Origin: Castor canadensis
Taxonomy: Eukaryota > Chordata > Mammalia > Rodentia > Castoridae
DNA: 64,000 bases
Assembly (NCBI RefSeq): GCF_047511655.1
Contig: NC_133390.1
Coordinates: 168,350,083-168,414,082 of the forward strand
Direction: 5' to 3'
This document shows, in pieces, positions 27,927 through 40,689 of this stretch. The position numbers and the translations under genes were made by a program. The notes beneath the pieces were generated by a model. It saw only the letters and a list, made by a program, of their open reading frames with translations, did not search any database and was not told where the DNA came from. Numbering within the stretch: the first letter of the stretch is position 1; the number at the start of each line of letters is the position of its first letter.

Positions 27927-28736
27927 CTGAAAAGAATAATCAACCCATCTGTTCAATGCTACGGAATAAAAACAAGATCATCAGCACATTTTAAATGAAA
28001 GCAACAGCAAAAAAAAAACCCTACAATGACAACCAGATGGTGTAAGAAAATTCATTCCACAGAGACACACTGTCACTTAAGCAGTTTTTATTATTAAGGT
28101 AAGACGTTACATTGTCATGGCTTGGTAGGTAAAGAATGTCCCTCAGTTTTCTAGCTAACACATACTGATTATGTCAATGCTTTAATACCCTGCGCCAAGC
28201 CTTAAACCTAACACTGCCTCTCCAAAGGGAGGAAAAGGTTATTTTTTTTAAACTACTGGAGAGTTTAAAAAAAAGTTTTTTTAAAAAAAAAAATTCTATT
28301 TTATGTTACAAAGAATAGCTGGAATCCATCATCTTAAAACTCCTAGTATTTCACAAAGCAGGGCCTCCTTTTAGTGTGCCTTGTTGCATTCCTTTGAATA
28401 TAATCTTCCAGAATGAAATGCAGGAAAGAAGAAAATCATGTTTTTTGTAATCCACGAATACGACCTGTTAACATCTACAGCTTTCATAGATAAGTACCTA
28501 AGAACAAGAACTAGCGTTTGGTACAGCAGGGTTATGTAATGAAATGCTCCTCATGACAAGTTTTCATTACAGAAGGCTGGCAGACACAACTAGCTAAGGG
28601 AATTTGTAGAATCTTGTAAGTTTATAGGAATGCCAATATATGCAGTTAACATCTGCTTTGCTAAAAAATAAAACGTATGTACTTTATAAAATGAAAGTGG
28701 TTAATAAAAGCCATGTTTCAAAACATGGTAAGGCTG

Positions 28737-28955
28737 GATTCCAGGATTCCAAGTAGCCTGTAATCCTAGCTACTGGGGGAAGCTGAGGTTGGGAGGATGG
28801 CAGTTCGAAGCCAGACTAGGCAAATAGTTTGTGAGATCCCCTCTCCAAAACAACCAGAGCAAAATGGAAGTGTGGCTCAAGCAGTAGAGTGACTGCTTTG
28901 CTAGCACAAAGGCCTGAGTTCAAACCCCAGTCCCACCCCCCCACCCAAAAAAGAG
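28737..28955 (+). mobile_element. B1-dID SINE
   Basis: 'gcctgtaatcctagctactg' (B1) followed by 'tgtggctcaagcagtagagt' (ID-like) and a C/A-rich tail, in sense. Confidence 0.85.
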
Positions 28956-29910
28956 GTATTTAAAGAAATACACTAATCAATGCCCCAAAATTTTACATAA
29001 CTAACAAATAAATAAATGCATTAAAACTTGCATACTTCAGATGAATGGAGAAACGAACTGTTTCCTACTGCAGTGTAGCTTTGCTCTTCTTGATCTGTAT
29101 TAAGCAATTAATAGCATATCTAATGACTCAAATGCTATTAAACACACACATAATTAGGGTGCTTTAAAGTAGTAATTATGTATTTAAAAAATCCCAAGCA
29201 GTTTCCTATCATGTTAAAGACCACAGCAATAGTAAGAAATTTAGAAGTCTGATACAGACTTCACCCTGCTATGTTGCCAACTTTTGAGTTCCTGTCTAAG
29301 TGAGAATGATCTACAATTTTATTTTAAATCAGAAGTCTCTTTATGCCTAAGATAAGGAAGGCTTTTACAAAATTGAAGGTAACATAAATCTAAATAGCCA
29401 GAGAAGTATATTCTAGCTAAATTGCTTCTCAAACCTTTCCAATTAGGCAGACACAGTATGTAAATCCCTCTACAAAGTAAAGGGGGAAAAAAATCAGGAA
29501 ATATTTTCTATATGAGTTGGCCAGTAATATCTGACCATAGCCTTGGTACTGCACATGGTGCTTTTATAATGTACAACTTTCTTAAAAGTTCACAAATGTC
29601 CAAATTACTATATAATGGCAAGCCTTGTGTAATTGTGAAGAATACCAATTCAGTTTGGAAGGGCTTACTTGTACCACTTTCTAATATAGGATAGCCATGA
29701 GTCAGAGAGAAATGTAATGTCTTTGATTGTCTAAGTATTTTTCAAAGTATCACTGGAAAACTGTGGGTTTATGTGTATAAAGAATTCTTTTAAATAATTG
29801 TATCATCAGCAGGATTCCATATTTTACTAAATGGTCTGGTGAATAAAAAAAAAAGTTCCTCTAAACATTGACTAGACATTTGGGTTAAGAATACAGAATA
29901 TATAGTATTC

Positions 29911-30026
29911 CTGGTTTTTTTTTTTTAGACAGGGTCTTAATGTATCCCAGGCTGGCTTTGAACAGGCAATCCCGTCTCAGTCTTCCAAGTGTTAGGATTA
30001 TAGATATGTGTCACCATGCCTAGCTC
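29911..30026 (-). mobile_element. B1 SINE
   Basis: T-run, 'agacagggtcttaatgtatc', ending 'gtcaccatgcctagctcc', antisense. Confidence 0.85.
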
Positions 30027-30439
30027 CACATGGTACTACTTTCATTGATAAGTGTATATTAATGCTACAACTTGACTTCTGCATATGAAAAGGAGCATTA
30101 CACTGTATCTAGATCTGTGAGCACTTACATATAGGACTTACGAGACCAAAGTGGTCATATATTATATACCTCTGAGGCAAAACTGATTCCAGATACAATG
30201 AAAGAAATAAATATTTACTTTCAAGTTGGTAAAGTTTTTTTTTTTTTGCAATTACTTAAAAGGATATTTAAAAAACATTCAAGACCATATATGTAAGTCA
30301 TTTTTATTATAATTTACTTCCTAGCATCTATTTCCATACAGTAGTCCAAAACAATTATATATGTGAACAGTATGGGTTATGTTTCTTCTGGAAAAAAAAA
30401 AAAAAGAACTTTTGACCTCTCTGTCTCTCTCTTCCTCTC

Positions 30440-30506
30440 TTGCAGTGGTGGGGACTGAAGCCAGGGTCTTGCACATGCACCATACCAATGAGCTACATCC
30501 CTAATG
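30440..30506 (-). mobile_element. Decayed ID SINE
   Basis: 'ggtggggactgaagccaggg' to 'ccaatgagctacatccctaa'. Confidence 0.7.
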
Positions 30507-31629
30507 CAAACTACTTTAGAATTTAGCACACTTTTAATGTGGTTATGTAATGTATTTGACTTTTCACCTTCATTTAAGTGCTTCTTAAACTTCCATCTTG
30601 GCTGAGATTTGGAGAAAAAGAGACCTAGAAATTTTTAGTAAGAATTTTTTCTCTATCCTGGAGGACCGAAGGTAGGGGGGTTTTCAGTGACAGTTGTGAA
30701 AATGCAACCACCACCATTACCACCAACCTCCATACACAAAAAATCCTAACCCAAACACACACAGAACTTTTGGAAAACCTTTGAGTTCCTGTCAATTGCA
30801 GGTAGGAAGTTCATTTAAACAAGTCTTTCTTTGAAAATGCAAATGTTTTTACTGGTAAAAGGACTTTTGAACTAATTAATTGGATTATTTTCTTCTTAAA
30901 TCCTTAGAGCTATATAATCAACATCAAGGAAATAGAAATGTAAATGTAAAGGAAAAGGGGAAAAAGGTGGAAAGACAATTTGGAGGTCTTTTTGTACATT
31001 TGATGGAGAACTAAGACTGAAGAGACACTAATCAACAAGAAGGCAGTGGCAACTGGGGAGACTTTCCAAGGAAAGGTGGAATGCCTGCTATGAACAGAAA
31101 AAGGGAACTTTCCATTTCTGCTACACTTTATCCTAGTCAACTGCCTCTAAGACCCAAAGTCAGTCTCTCAGTGTTTTTTCCATGTTAGCATGGGAGGTAT
31201 ATACTTTAATAATTATATTGGCAATCTGTCATTTAAAATCATCACAATCACCACAAGATCCAAAACCTTGGCCTGAATAGCTATAATTGCCAAGTGATCT
31301 TCTGAAAACTTTAAGTAAAAAGCACTTTTCAGTTAAGAACTTTTAAGTCAAGAAAAATAACACCAACTCAATGGATTTACATGAAAGGAAAAAACTGGGA
31401 GTATAATGTAGAAAACATGGTATTACATAGAAGTGGCAGAGCCATTTTAAACCATACAAAAAAAGGGCAAAGAACACCCAAAGAATGACACAATATACCT
31501 AATCTACAATTTTATTTTAGATTAACATGCCAGATAGGGCTCACACAATGGTCCTTGAGTAGCGCTGCAAATATAAATGCATGTTTATTCATGGCACCAT
31601 GAACTGCTTTGCTCTAGTTATTATTTATT

Positions 31630-31730
31630 TATTTTTGGTGGTACTGGGGTTTGAACGCAAGACCGTGTGCTTGCTAGACAGGAACTCTACTGCTTGAGAC
31701 ATGCTCCCTCTCCCCCTCAGCCCCAGCCCT
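31630..31730 (-). mobile_element. ID-like SINE unit
   Basis: 'ggtggtactggggtttgaac' to 'gcttgagacatgctccctc', antisense. Confidence 0.85.
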
Positions 31731-32384
31731 CTGCTCTACTCAATTTTTTAACTATACCATCATAACAACTCTTTTCATCTTAAAACCAAATTTTATACTA
31801 AACAGGCTATAGCAACAGAGAACAATGAGGATGAGAAATAAGAGCAGTTATGAACCACAATGCTTAAGTGACAGTACTACCACTGACTGCTGAAAAAACC
31901 CAGAAGCCTATACAATTCAATAACTGTTTACAAATGAAATAAAACTCCCCAAAAGGCATAACTGAAAACTAACACTCAGGAGTAACTAAATTGGAATTAT
32001 ATGAAGACAAAAATAATGCCACATGGAAAATCATACTGACAAGACAGCAGATATTACACATTAAATTCACTGAATTTGGAAGGAAAATGACAGGACTTCT
32101 CATTTAAACTATATTTATGAAGATGACTTTGATGACATACTGTAACATTAGGGATATTGTAATGAGTTATACTGTTAGAAGTCTGGGATAAGAAAATGCT
32201 GTTTCCGGTTTCTAAATCAGCCCTTTAAACTAGAGCACTCTGAATACCATATATTCCCTCATCTTTGATTATCTTCTTCATTCCCTAATTAAAATAATTA
32301 CTATATCTTTAACTGTATTAGCATAACATTTCTGGGAACAGGGCTGTAGCAAACAGTAACTGATTATTTACAAAATCCTTACTC

Positions 32385-32609
32385 TGTTCTCAGGTTTATA
32401 CTAAGTACATTATGTGCACTATTTCTTCCAATCCTTTTATAACTCTTAAGAGTTAAGTATTATTATGGCTTCTACTGTTGCAAATGAGGGAAAGTGAGGG
32501 TTAAGTAAACTGACTTGTCTGAGGCCACACTATTATCAGAAGGCAAAGACAGGCCCCAGACCCAAGTCTAACACCAATATTTAAACATGATGTTATACTG
32601 CCTCCAACA
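32385..32609 (-). mobile_element. MIR SINE relic
   Basis: 'ctaagtacattatgtgcact', 'caaatgagggaaagtgaggg' and 'gaggccacactattatcaga' in reversed MIR order. Confidence 0.65.
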
Positions 32610-32818
32610 GGGAGCGGAAAGACATGGTTTCTTCCTGATCAAATTCTGATGAACCTGGAAAAGGCCCAGTCTATGTGCAACATTTTGAATGTTTAAATGT
32701 CTCACACTGAGTAAGTAGGACTGCTTATTTAATTACCACTCCAATTTCTATCATCTCAGAGTACAATGTTTCTGGGTTTTGCTACTGACATTCTATTCAC
32801 TTCAACTCTTGAGACAAA

Positions 32819-32940
32819 TTTTTTCTTTCCTTTTCTTAGAGAGGATCTTGCTATGTGGCCCAGGTTGGCCTTTAACTGGAAATCTTTCTGCCTCAGCCTC
32901 CCAAGTACTGGGATTATAGATGTATACCACCATGCTCTGA
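32819..32940 (-). mobile_element. B1 SINE
   Basis: 'agagaggatcttgctatgtg' and 'cagcctcccaagtactggga', antisense. First of a run of SINEs in one orientation to 33500. Confidence 0.85.
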
Positions 32941-32949
32941 AAATTCTTT

Positions 32950-33125
32950 TTTAACCAGTACTAAGGTTTGAACTCAGGGCCTACACCTTGATGTACTCTA
33001 CCAATTCTTTTTTGTGATGGGGTTTTTTCAAGATAGGGTCCCTCACAAACTATTTGCCTAAGCTAGCTTCGAACTGTGATCCTCCTGATGTCTGCCTTCT
33101 CAGTAGCTAGGAATGATTACAGGCT
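32950..33125 (-). mobile_element. B1-dID SINE
   Basis: 'aaggtttgaactcagggcct' (ID-like) then 'ttcgaactgtgatcctcctg' (B1), antisense; the end is disrupted ('ggaatgattacaggct'). Confidence 0.8.
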
Positions 33126-33164
33126 GAAAATTCTTTATTAACATTAACTTGCTGCCCTTTTCTG

Positions 33165-33362
33165 ATTTTTTTTTTTTTGGCAATACTGGCGTTTGAACCC
33201 AGGACCTACACCTTGAGGTACTCCACCAGCTGTTTCTTGTGTTAGGTATCTTTGAGATAGGGTCTCCAGAACTATTTGCCAAGGGTGGCTTCGAACTGTG
33301 ATCCTCCTAATCTCTGCTTCCTGAGTAGTTAGGATTACAGGCATGAGCCACAGCACCTGGCT
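33165..33362 (-). mobile_element. B1-dID SINE
   Basis: T-run, 'ggcgtttgaacccaggacct', B1 monomer ending 'gagccacagcacctggct'. Confidence 0.85.
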
Positions 33363-33379
33363 CTTTCCAGACTCGTTTT

Positions 33380-33383
<4 letters not shown>

Positions 33384-33425
<42 letters not shown>
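33384..33425. repeat. (TG)n microsatellite
   Basis: About 20 perfect TG units, at the tail of the following ID element. Confidence 0.97.
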
Positions 33426-33426
<1 letters not shown>

Positions 33427-33500
33427 TGCTGGGGATTCAACCTAAGCCCTACTTGTGCAACCAGGCAAGTACTCTACCACTGAGCTGTACCCCAGCCCTT
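33426..33500 (-). mobile_element. ID SINE
   Basis: 'gtgctggggattcaacctaa' to 'ccactgagctgtaccccag', antisense, its tail expanded into the (TG)n. Confidence 0.85.
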
Positions 33501-33586
33501 CATCATCATTGTCGTAGTATTTTTGGGGGGAATTCAACTTTTTATCTTATGACGAATTATAATCATGGGGTACATCATAATTTTTG

Positions 33587-33611
33587 ACATATATATATAT
33601 ATATATGTGAA

Positions 33612-33660
<49 letters not shown>
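33587..33660. repeat. (TA)n microsatellite
   Basis: Two runs of TA (33587-33606 and 33613-33657) separated by 'gtgaag', followed by a short (CA)n. Perfect, so likely polymorphic. Confidence 0.97.
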
Positions 33661-33662
<2 letters not shown>

Positions 33663-33905
33663 CACACACAAAATATGGAATAACCAAAATCTAAAGTTAC
33701 CATTTATCACTTCAAATACTTGTCATTTATTCCTCCTAACTGCAACTTCTACATTGTGACTGTCATCTCCCCAATCCCCAGCCTGCAGTAACCACCATTT
33801 TACTCTCTGCTTCTATGAGCTTGTTTCAGATTCCACTTATAAGTCAGGACATGCAGTTTTTATTTTTCTGTGCCTGGCTTATTCCACTTAACAGAATGTC
33901 CCTTT
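33661..33905 (-). mobile_element. Old L1 3' fragment
   Basis: 'gcagtaaccaccattttact', 'ctctgcttctatgagcttgt' and 'tgtgcctggcttattccact' are antisense ancient L1 text. Confidence 0.75.
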
Positions 33906-33919
33906 TTCTTCTTTTAAGG

Positions 33920-34055
33920 AAAGAGCACTTGGCTAGGGATCAGCAAATCTGAGCTGTAGCTTTACTTTTGTCAAGTCATTTGATTTCTCTGAGCCTATAC
34001 TTCTTTCTTGATAAAATGGATATTCTACCTATGTTAGCTATGTTGATTCAAGGAG
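33920..34055 (+). mobile_element. MIR relic
   Basis: 'tgtcaagtcatttgatttct' followed by 'ctgagcctatacttctttct', sense MIR core. Confidence 0.55.
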
Positions 34056-34159
34056 AAAATTAGCTAAAAGAAAGCTCACTAATTGGGATTCACAAATGTT
34101 AAGCTAATCTAAACTAGTAAAATAATAGCAAACTACAATAATTTTAAAGTATAGATTTA

Positions 34160-34226
34160 GGGCTGTAGGCATGGCTCAAGCAGTACAGTGCAAAGCCCTG
34201 AGTTCAAACCTCAGTACTGGGAAAAA
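34160..34226 (+). mobile_element. ID SINE, 5'-shortened
   Basis: 'gggctgtaggcatggctcaa' to 'ttcaaacctcagtactggga' with short A tail. Confidence 0.8.
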
Positions 34227-35225
34227 ATCAGAAAAATACGTGTTTAAAATAGGTGAAATCTCAATTTAACTAACTGTACAAGAAGAAAACTTAGTTCTCC
34301 TTAGAAAACTAAGTTAACAAATTTGAAAAGGATGGGCTACAATTAGTACATTAAATACTTCATTGATTCACCCGTTGCCAAATGCCTACTATGTGTCACA
34401 CACTGTACTAGGCCTCAGATATGTGGAATGACAAAGCTTATGTCCTTAGTTTAAAGCAGTTCATGTTTAATAAAGGAGAGAGGTACATGCACATGGATAA
34501 TTACAATATAAAGTGGGTTTATGTTAAAAATAATAGAGGGCTAATTTTGTGTTTATATCTGGCAAGGGAGAGGAGCAGGGTGGAAAGGAGACTGAAAGAA
34601 TGTGTGAACCGAGGGTGGGGGGAAATGGAGGAGGCAGGGAAGACCTAAAAGTAACATATAAATTGGAATTTGAGGGATGAGTAGTTTATTCGAAAAAGTC
34701 ATCCCAGCAGATGCAAGGGTAAAGGAATGGTGCAAAGGATATAATAAACTAGAAATCTATGGTAAGTTTGAAGTTGGGAGTGTGGGGATAAGAGGAAGAA
34801 AACAGAAATGACAGATGAAGTGTTAGACTAAATCTACATTGCAAAAACAATTTGCTATAGAAAAGGAAGAAATGGTGGTAATGGGACATGTTAAAAGGCT
34901 ACAAACTGGACTACCATAAATAAACACTTGGTGAAACTAAACTAATGAAGCTTTACTGTATATCTATTACCCTAAAAAGGTAGGAAAGAGTACTTAAACC
35001 TAAGCTACTCAAAATACTGATCAATATAGTAACGTTATTCAAGGACCATGGGTTTCACACTGAAGGGAACAGGCAGGAAATTATAAAAGAGCACCAATTT
35101 ATCTTCAATAAAGAGATATAAAATGGTCTGACGGTCAAGAGTCAGTAATTAACAGCCACCAATCTATTACTTCAATGTACTGTTCAGGAAGAAAATATGC
35201 AACAAATCAAACTTCTCTTTGTTTT

Positions 35226-35515
35226 CTTAACATCTTTTAATTGTAGTAAAGAACACGTAACAAAAAATAACATTAAAAAAGCTTCTTAGCATTTTTTTTT
35301 TCTTTCAGCGCTGGGGATGGAACCCAGGGCCTCATGCATGCTGGACAAGTGGTCTACCACTGAGCTACAGCCCTGCCATCTTAACTATTTTTAAACGTAC
35401 ACTTCAGCAGTAACAAGCATTTCACACTGCTATGCAAGAGAGTTCCACAACTTTTCCATCTTATAAAACAGAAACTATATCCATTAAAAGATTTTCCATT
35501 CTTCCACATATATGT
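35226..35515 (-). mobile_element. Old L1 fragment interrupted by an ID SINE
   Basis: 'aattgtagtaaagaacacgt' before and 'ttaactatttttaaacgtac', 'aaacagaaactatatccatt' after the SINE form one antisense L1 segment. Confidence 0.7.
35293..35376 (-). mobile_element. ID SINE nested in L1
   Basis: 'gcgctggggatggaacccag' to 'ccactgagctacagccctg', antisense. Confidence 0.88.
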
Positions 35516-35821
35516 ATAATTTCCATATATCTATAACTAGAAAGAAAGTTAAAAAATCAAATTCCCAGATCCAGTTTCAAACTTACAGAATCTGAGGACT
35601 CAGCCTAGGAATCTGTAGTTTAATAAATTTCTTAGGTGATTCTTGGCATATCTGGGAACTCTACTCTGTCATCTATTTATTTCTTTAGTTTATACATGGT
35701 AACATACAGTTAGGTCCTCCAAGTAGAAATTGCCTTAAACCCGTGTTCAAGGGGGAAATAATGCACAAACAGAATCTGCTACACAGGAAATGTCATGATA
35801 ATCATTAAAATTTCTATATAT

Positions 35822-36015
35822 AAGCCGGATGCCAGTGGCTCATTCCTGTAATCCCAGCTATTCAGGAGGTACGATCAAGGCTGGTACAAAGCCAGCCCAG
35901 GCAAGTAGTTTTCAAGACCATCTCTCGAAAAAACCGTCACAAAAAAGGGCTGGTGGAGTGGCTCAAAGTGTAGGCTCTGAGTTCAAACCCCAGCACCACA
36001 AAAAAAAAAAAAAAA
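35822..36015 (+). mobile_element. B1-dID SINE with A15 tail
   Basis: 'gtaatcccagctattcagga' (B1), 'gggctggtggagtggctcaa' (ID-like), 'aaaccccagcaccac' and a 15-base A tail. Long pure tail suggests a fairly young copy. The 66-residue frame over it is SINE sequence, not a gene. Confidence 0.92.
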
Positions 36016-36809
36016 TTCTAAATCTATAATCCCTGAAAATAGTGTAAAAAAGTATAAGCACACTACTACCACCAAAGAAAATGGAATCATCAACCCACAT
36101 TTCCAGAGTGCTAGTTCATAATAATCTGTGTTCCCCTTTCGCAGGAGCATGCAATCCACTACTTTAATTTCATCTAATCACTTAAAACATAACCTGAACT
36201 GCTAAACTTCTTCCAATTACCTAGTTATAAAAAGGCAGGAAAAATACTAACTATTGAGCCTGTTACTTTTTGATAGCATGTTATCCACTTCTTTGGCTAA
36301 TGAAAGGCAAACTGTCAACTAAAGTTCTCTCTGAATTCTACAAACCATAGGTGAAGAATTGTTTCGCTCATGGGGAATAGAAGTCCTACCTCTTCTTGGA
36401 GGCATTTTGTATTCATACCTAATGGAACTTTGTGCAAAAAGAGAAAGGTGGCCGTACATGTACTTTCACATCCACACTACTAAAAGCAAAGTGGGGTAGA
36501 TCTAAAGTTACTAAGCAGACCATGGGATCTTGGTACATATACTTTCTTTGTTCTGAAAAAAAGTGAAAACATTCAAAATACTGAAAAGTCTGTAACTATT
36601 CTAAACATTCCTATCATCTCTAGTTCAGACTGGCCAAAAAGTCAAGAGCTAACCAACTTCAAACTATGAAGTCCAAATTAAGATCTTGCAAAAAACAAAC
36701 CCAACCATAATCCAGAATTGTATTAACAACCTGAGATATGACTAGATTAGTTCTAGAATCTGCTTCAACTTATTTCCAGTGAAAATTTATTTTTAAAAAG
36801 TACACTATC

Positions 36810-37044
36810 AGCTGGGCACTGGTGGCTCACAACTGTAATCCTAGCTACTTATGAGGCAGAGATCAGGAGGACTGCCGGATGAAGTCAGCCTGGGCAAATA
36901 GTTCTTGAGACCCTATCTTGAAAATACCCAATACAAAACTGGGCTGGTGGAATGCCTCAAGTGAAACAGTGCCTACTTAGCAAACATGAGGCCCTAAGTT
37001 CAAACCCCAGTGCTGCTAAATAAATAAATAAATAAAATAAAAAT
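36810..37044 (+). mobile_element. B1-dID SINE with 15-bp target-site duplication
   Basis: Full dimer with a (TAAA)n tail. Perfect direct repeat aaaaagtacactatc at 36795-36809 and 37045-37059. Confidence 0.93.
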
Positions 37045-37231
37045 AAAAAGTACACTATCTGCAACTTCAATACATGTGTACACTTCCCCTTTGGTGGGAA
37101 AGGTGGATTCCCTGAACTGCACCTCCAGAGACTGGTCAGTTCAGAATCACTGTTTTGGTAACTGATACAGTTTTTTTGGCACCAGATTTTCTCCCTTTCT
37201 CTTTTTTCCCTTCCCCTCCCTCCCTCTTCTC

Positions 37232-37315
37232 TTTTTTTCTCCTTGTGCTGGGGATGGAATCCAGGGCCTTATGCATGCAGGCATGTGCTCTACCACTCAC
37301 TTACATTCCCAGCCC
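37232..37315 (-). mobile_element. ID SINE
   Basis: 'gtgctggggatggaatccag' to 'cactcacttacattcccagc', antisense; preceded by a pyrimidine-rich tract (37190-37232). Confidence 0.85.
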
Positions 37316-37819
37316 AGGGATCAGATTTTGGCAAGGGCTGTCCCTAAGGTTAGTTTCCCAAAGTCTACAAGAGGGTTCAGTAATGCATTTATAATTGTTT
37401 TAAGTTTTTATTACAACTTCTTTCTTTTGGATATGAAAAATAATTGTGGAAGATTAAAAACAACTCTTGTATCATCTCTCACCGTAAATACTTGTTACTA
37501 CTATCTCCGTCTCTAGTTGCATAATTAAGTGTACTCTAAGTCAAATTACTTATAATTCAAAATTCTCAATATTTTGCCCACTAGCTAAAGGACCAATCTA
37601 ATATTCAGTAATTCAATCACTCCAGAGTCAAACCAGAGACTACCAGAGATATAAGACCTCAGTTCTCCAATGCAACTAAGCACAACTGACTCTAAAGTTG
37701 CCTGGTCTCTATAGATCCGCAGTGTTCTGTGCATGAAATAAACAAAGAGAAGAGTCCAGCGGCAAAGTTCTGACTCTTATGAGGGGATTTTTTTTTTAAA
37801 TATAAAAGTAATTGGTCCA

Positions 37820-37877
37820 TGGGCTGCAGGCATGGCTCAGGTGGCCCTAGTACAAACCCCAGTAGGAGGGGAAAAAG
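37820..37877 (+). mobile_element. Truncated ID SINE
   Basis: 'gggctgcaggcatggctcag' then directly 'tacaaaccccagtagg'; the middle of the element is deleted. Confidence 0.7.
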
Positions 37878-38758
37878 TAATTGGTTCAGCTGACCTATTA
37901 GTTCTTATTGTAGTGAAAGGATAAAGAACGAAAATGACCACCCTATAAATATTCATATGTGGTTGTAATAAAACCATTTCAAAAGCAGCAGGCTTGTTGG
38001 TATTATATATGTAGCTGTCAGTATACATCATATTTTCCTAATATGTTGCTGCTTTAGCCTTCCCTTACCCTTTCATTAATACATCTCATTAGTGAGAGTT
38101 AACACGAGTGTAATTTTCTTCTATTGGGCACTGTCCTTTCAACGCCTTGACAGTTTAACTCTGTTTAAGCAGAATAGTTTAGACAAAAGTGTATGATGTA
38201 CACAGTACAAATGTTTTGGCACAAAAAATGATGACACTGAGCTTTAAAAGCACTTGTCTCAAAGATAATGGTAATCATTAATAAACCACAAGGTATAAAG
38301 AGGAAACAGTGTAGTAGACAAGAGTAATCAGTTTAGGGGACACTATTACCTCAAGATGTTCACGGATGGAGAGTGGGAGAAAGACATAATGAGATGCCTT
38401 GGATATCCACCTTGCATGTTTAGCATGTAAAAGTCTCTGAGAAGTTCTGGAGTAAGGAAGGACACTACTATACTTCACTATTTTCCAATTTTGCTTGACC
38501 ACAAAATCTTTTATCTCCAACAGTATTATCTTGAATATGTTCTACTAAATATGTGATCTTGGGCAAGAAATCTAACCTCTTTGAGTTATTGCTTCTTTAC
38601 AGGCAAAAAACATAGTAATAATAGTAATACCAGTCTAGCTATCCCACAAGATGATTGGCAGGAACAAATGAATTGGTATTTACTATCTGCACTGCTAGCC
38701 GTATGTTACCATTACAACTAAGATCAACATGAGTTTAGGAACAGAAATAACATTCTTC

Positions 38759-38950
38759 ATGTGGGAAGGATTATAAACTCACGCCTATAATCCTAGCTAC
38801 TCAGGAGGCGGAGATCGGGAGGATCATGGTTTGAAGCCAGCCTGGGCAAATAGTCTGCAAGATGCTATCTTTTGAAAAAAATCCATCACCAAAAGGGGCT
38901 GGTGGAGTGGCTCCAAGTGCAGGCCCTGAGTTAAAGCCCAAGTACCCCCT

Positions 38951-38955
<5 letters not shown>
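38759..38955 (+). mobile_element. B1-dID SINE
   Basis: 'cctataatcctagctactca', 'gggctggtggagtggctcca', 'gccctgagttaaagccca'; its tail runs into a (GA)n tract. Confidence 0.87.

Positions 38956-38987
<32 letters not shown>
38955..38987. repeat. (GA)n microsatellite
   Basis: About 16 GA units with one CG interruption at the end of the SINE tail. Confidence 0.95.
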
Positions 38988-38991
<4 letters not shown>

Positions 38992-39027
38992 AAACAATGT
39001 AAACCAAGGTAAGAAAGAACATTTGCC

Positions 39028-39221
39028 TTTTGGGGGGGCGGGTAATGGGGCTTGAACTCAGGGCTTACACCTTAAGCCACTCCATCAGCCCTTTTTTGTG
39101 ATGGGTTTTTTCGAGATAGGGGCTCGCGAACTATTTGCCAAGGCTGGCTTTGAACCAGGATCCTCTTCATCTCTGCCTCCTGAGTAACTAGGATTACAGG
39201 TGGAGCCACTGGCACTCAGCA
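39028..39221 (-). mobile_element. B1-dID SINE
   Basis: 'gggcttgaactcagggctta', 'agccactccatcagccc', then the B1 monomer with 'ttgccaaggctggctttgaa'. Confidence 0.87.
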
Positions 39222-39606
39222 GGGTTTTCACTCTTTAAAGCACAATTAAATTCCAGTTCTCACAGCAGTAGCACACTTACAAAGGCACTGCCATCTGCAG
39301 GCCATAGACATGGCATGCTTGCAATGGTTATTTAAAATGAAGTTTCATATCAAATCTTTTCTCATGAGACTTATAAAGCCTTTCCAAAAGATGTTTATTT
39401 TTAGCTCTGAGCACTAGTAGGTGAGGTTCCATTTGCTGAAGTTTTGAAATGGGCTCCTGAGTAAAATCAAATTTCCCTTTCTTCTCTGCACAGGACTGCT
39501 GCTTAGAAATCTGAAGAAAAGTACCTTACTCATATGCAAGTTCTACATTGTGATCATACCAAGATAATCCATAAAGAATGTTTTTTTTTTTTTAAAACAC
39601 AGCCTT

Positions 39607-39635
39607 TGGTGGTGGTGGTGGTGGTGGTGGTGTTG
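39607..39635. repeat. (GGT)n trinucleotide run
   Basis: Nine GGT/TGG units: 'ggtggtggtggtggtggtgg'. Confidence 0.93.
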
Positions 39636-40689
39636 GGGGAGCTTGAATGGCCTGAGTTTTGAGTTCCCTTTATTGAATTAAATCTACTCTCACACTCATA
39701 AAAAACAAGATTATGAACAGACTATTAACTTACAAATAAGTTAACCTGTCAATGCCTCCTTTAAACATATCATGTTCACAGGCATGTAACATGGAGCAGC
39801 CTGCAGTAGGAAAAACTCACTGAGCCTTGCAATATGGTTTCTTTAGCATATTCTACAAAGAAAATCAGGTGTCTCTGTGTTTTAGGTTAAGGAGTATGAG
39901 TCAGAGGATCCAAAAAATATCAGAGGGTGACAGATGAGCTAAAGGAAAAGCAAAGAAAGCAGAATGCAGGAAGAAACTGATGATGACAAATAGCCCAGTG
40001 ATCTCCACTCCCCACAATGCACAGCTTGGCCTATACTGGTTCCAAAAAGTTACACAAAGTTAGTTTTCACATTCAGACTGACTCATACAGAAAACATTAA
40101 ATCTAGAGCTGTCAAAATCCAAAAAAGCTCCATCAGCGTTTGCAGAGCTATCTTTTAATGAGCTGTCAGGTGGCTACGACATCACCACGCTGTAAGAAAA
40201 CAGAGGAGGCACACCGGGTGCATTTGAGTGGGCAGTTCTTCCCGTTCCCTGGGACTAACAATTCTAAGTCAATAACGACAACAGCTTACAACGAGAAAGC
40301 TTATGATATTAATTACCATGCCGGAAGATCCCGGGGCATTTCATGGGATTTGCTATGCCGCAGAGAAAAAATTCTGTGCACAGAAAGCCAGAAAGACAAT
40401 TAACCCCGTATTCCTAGGGCAGCGTTTCCCAAAGTGTGGAACGCAGAATAACTTCAGGAGGAACAAGGACGCACTGTTTACTTTAATAGATAGGTATTTA
40501 TTTATTTTTTTTATGAGCATCAGAAAAATAACTGGCTTTCCATTGTATGGTTTGTGATTGAAGTTTCCGCCTTCGACAAATGTATTTAAGAAAGAGAAAA
40601 AAAAAAGTCAGTTTAAAGTAAGTAAATAAATAAACAACACGTGGTAAAGAGTATAGATGGTACACGGACATCAAGGTGAACGCGAGGAA

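Noticed and set aside
33565-33759. Frame with long Ile-Tyr run
   Set aside because: Translation of the (TA)n microsatellite.
35829-36029. 66-residue open frame
   Set aside because: Entirely B1-dID SINE sequence including its A-tail (translated as a Lys run).
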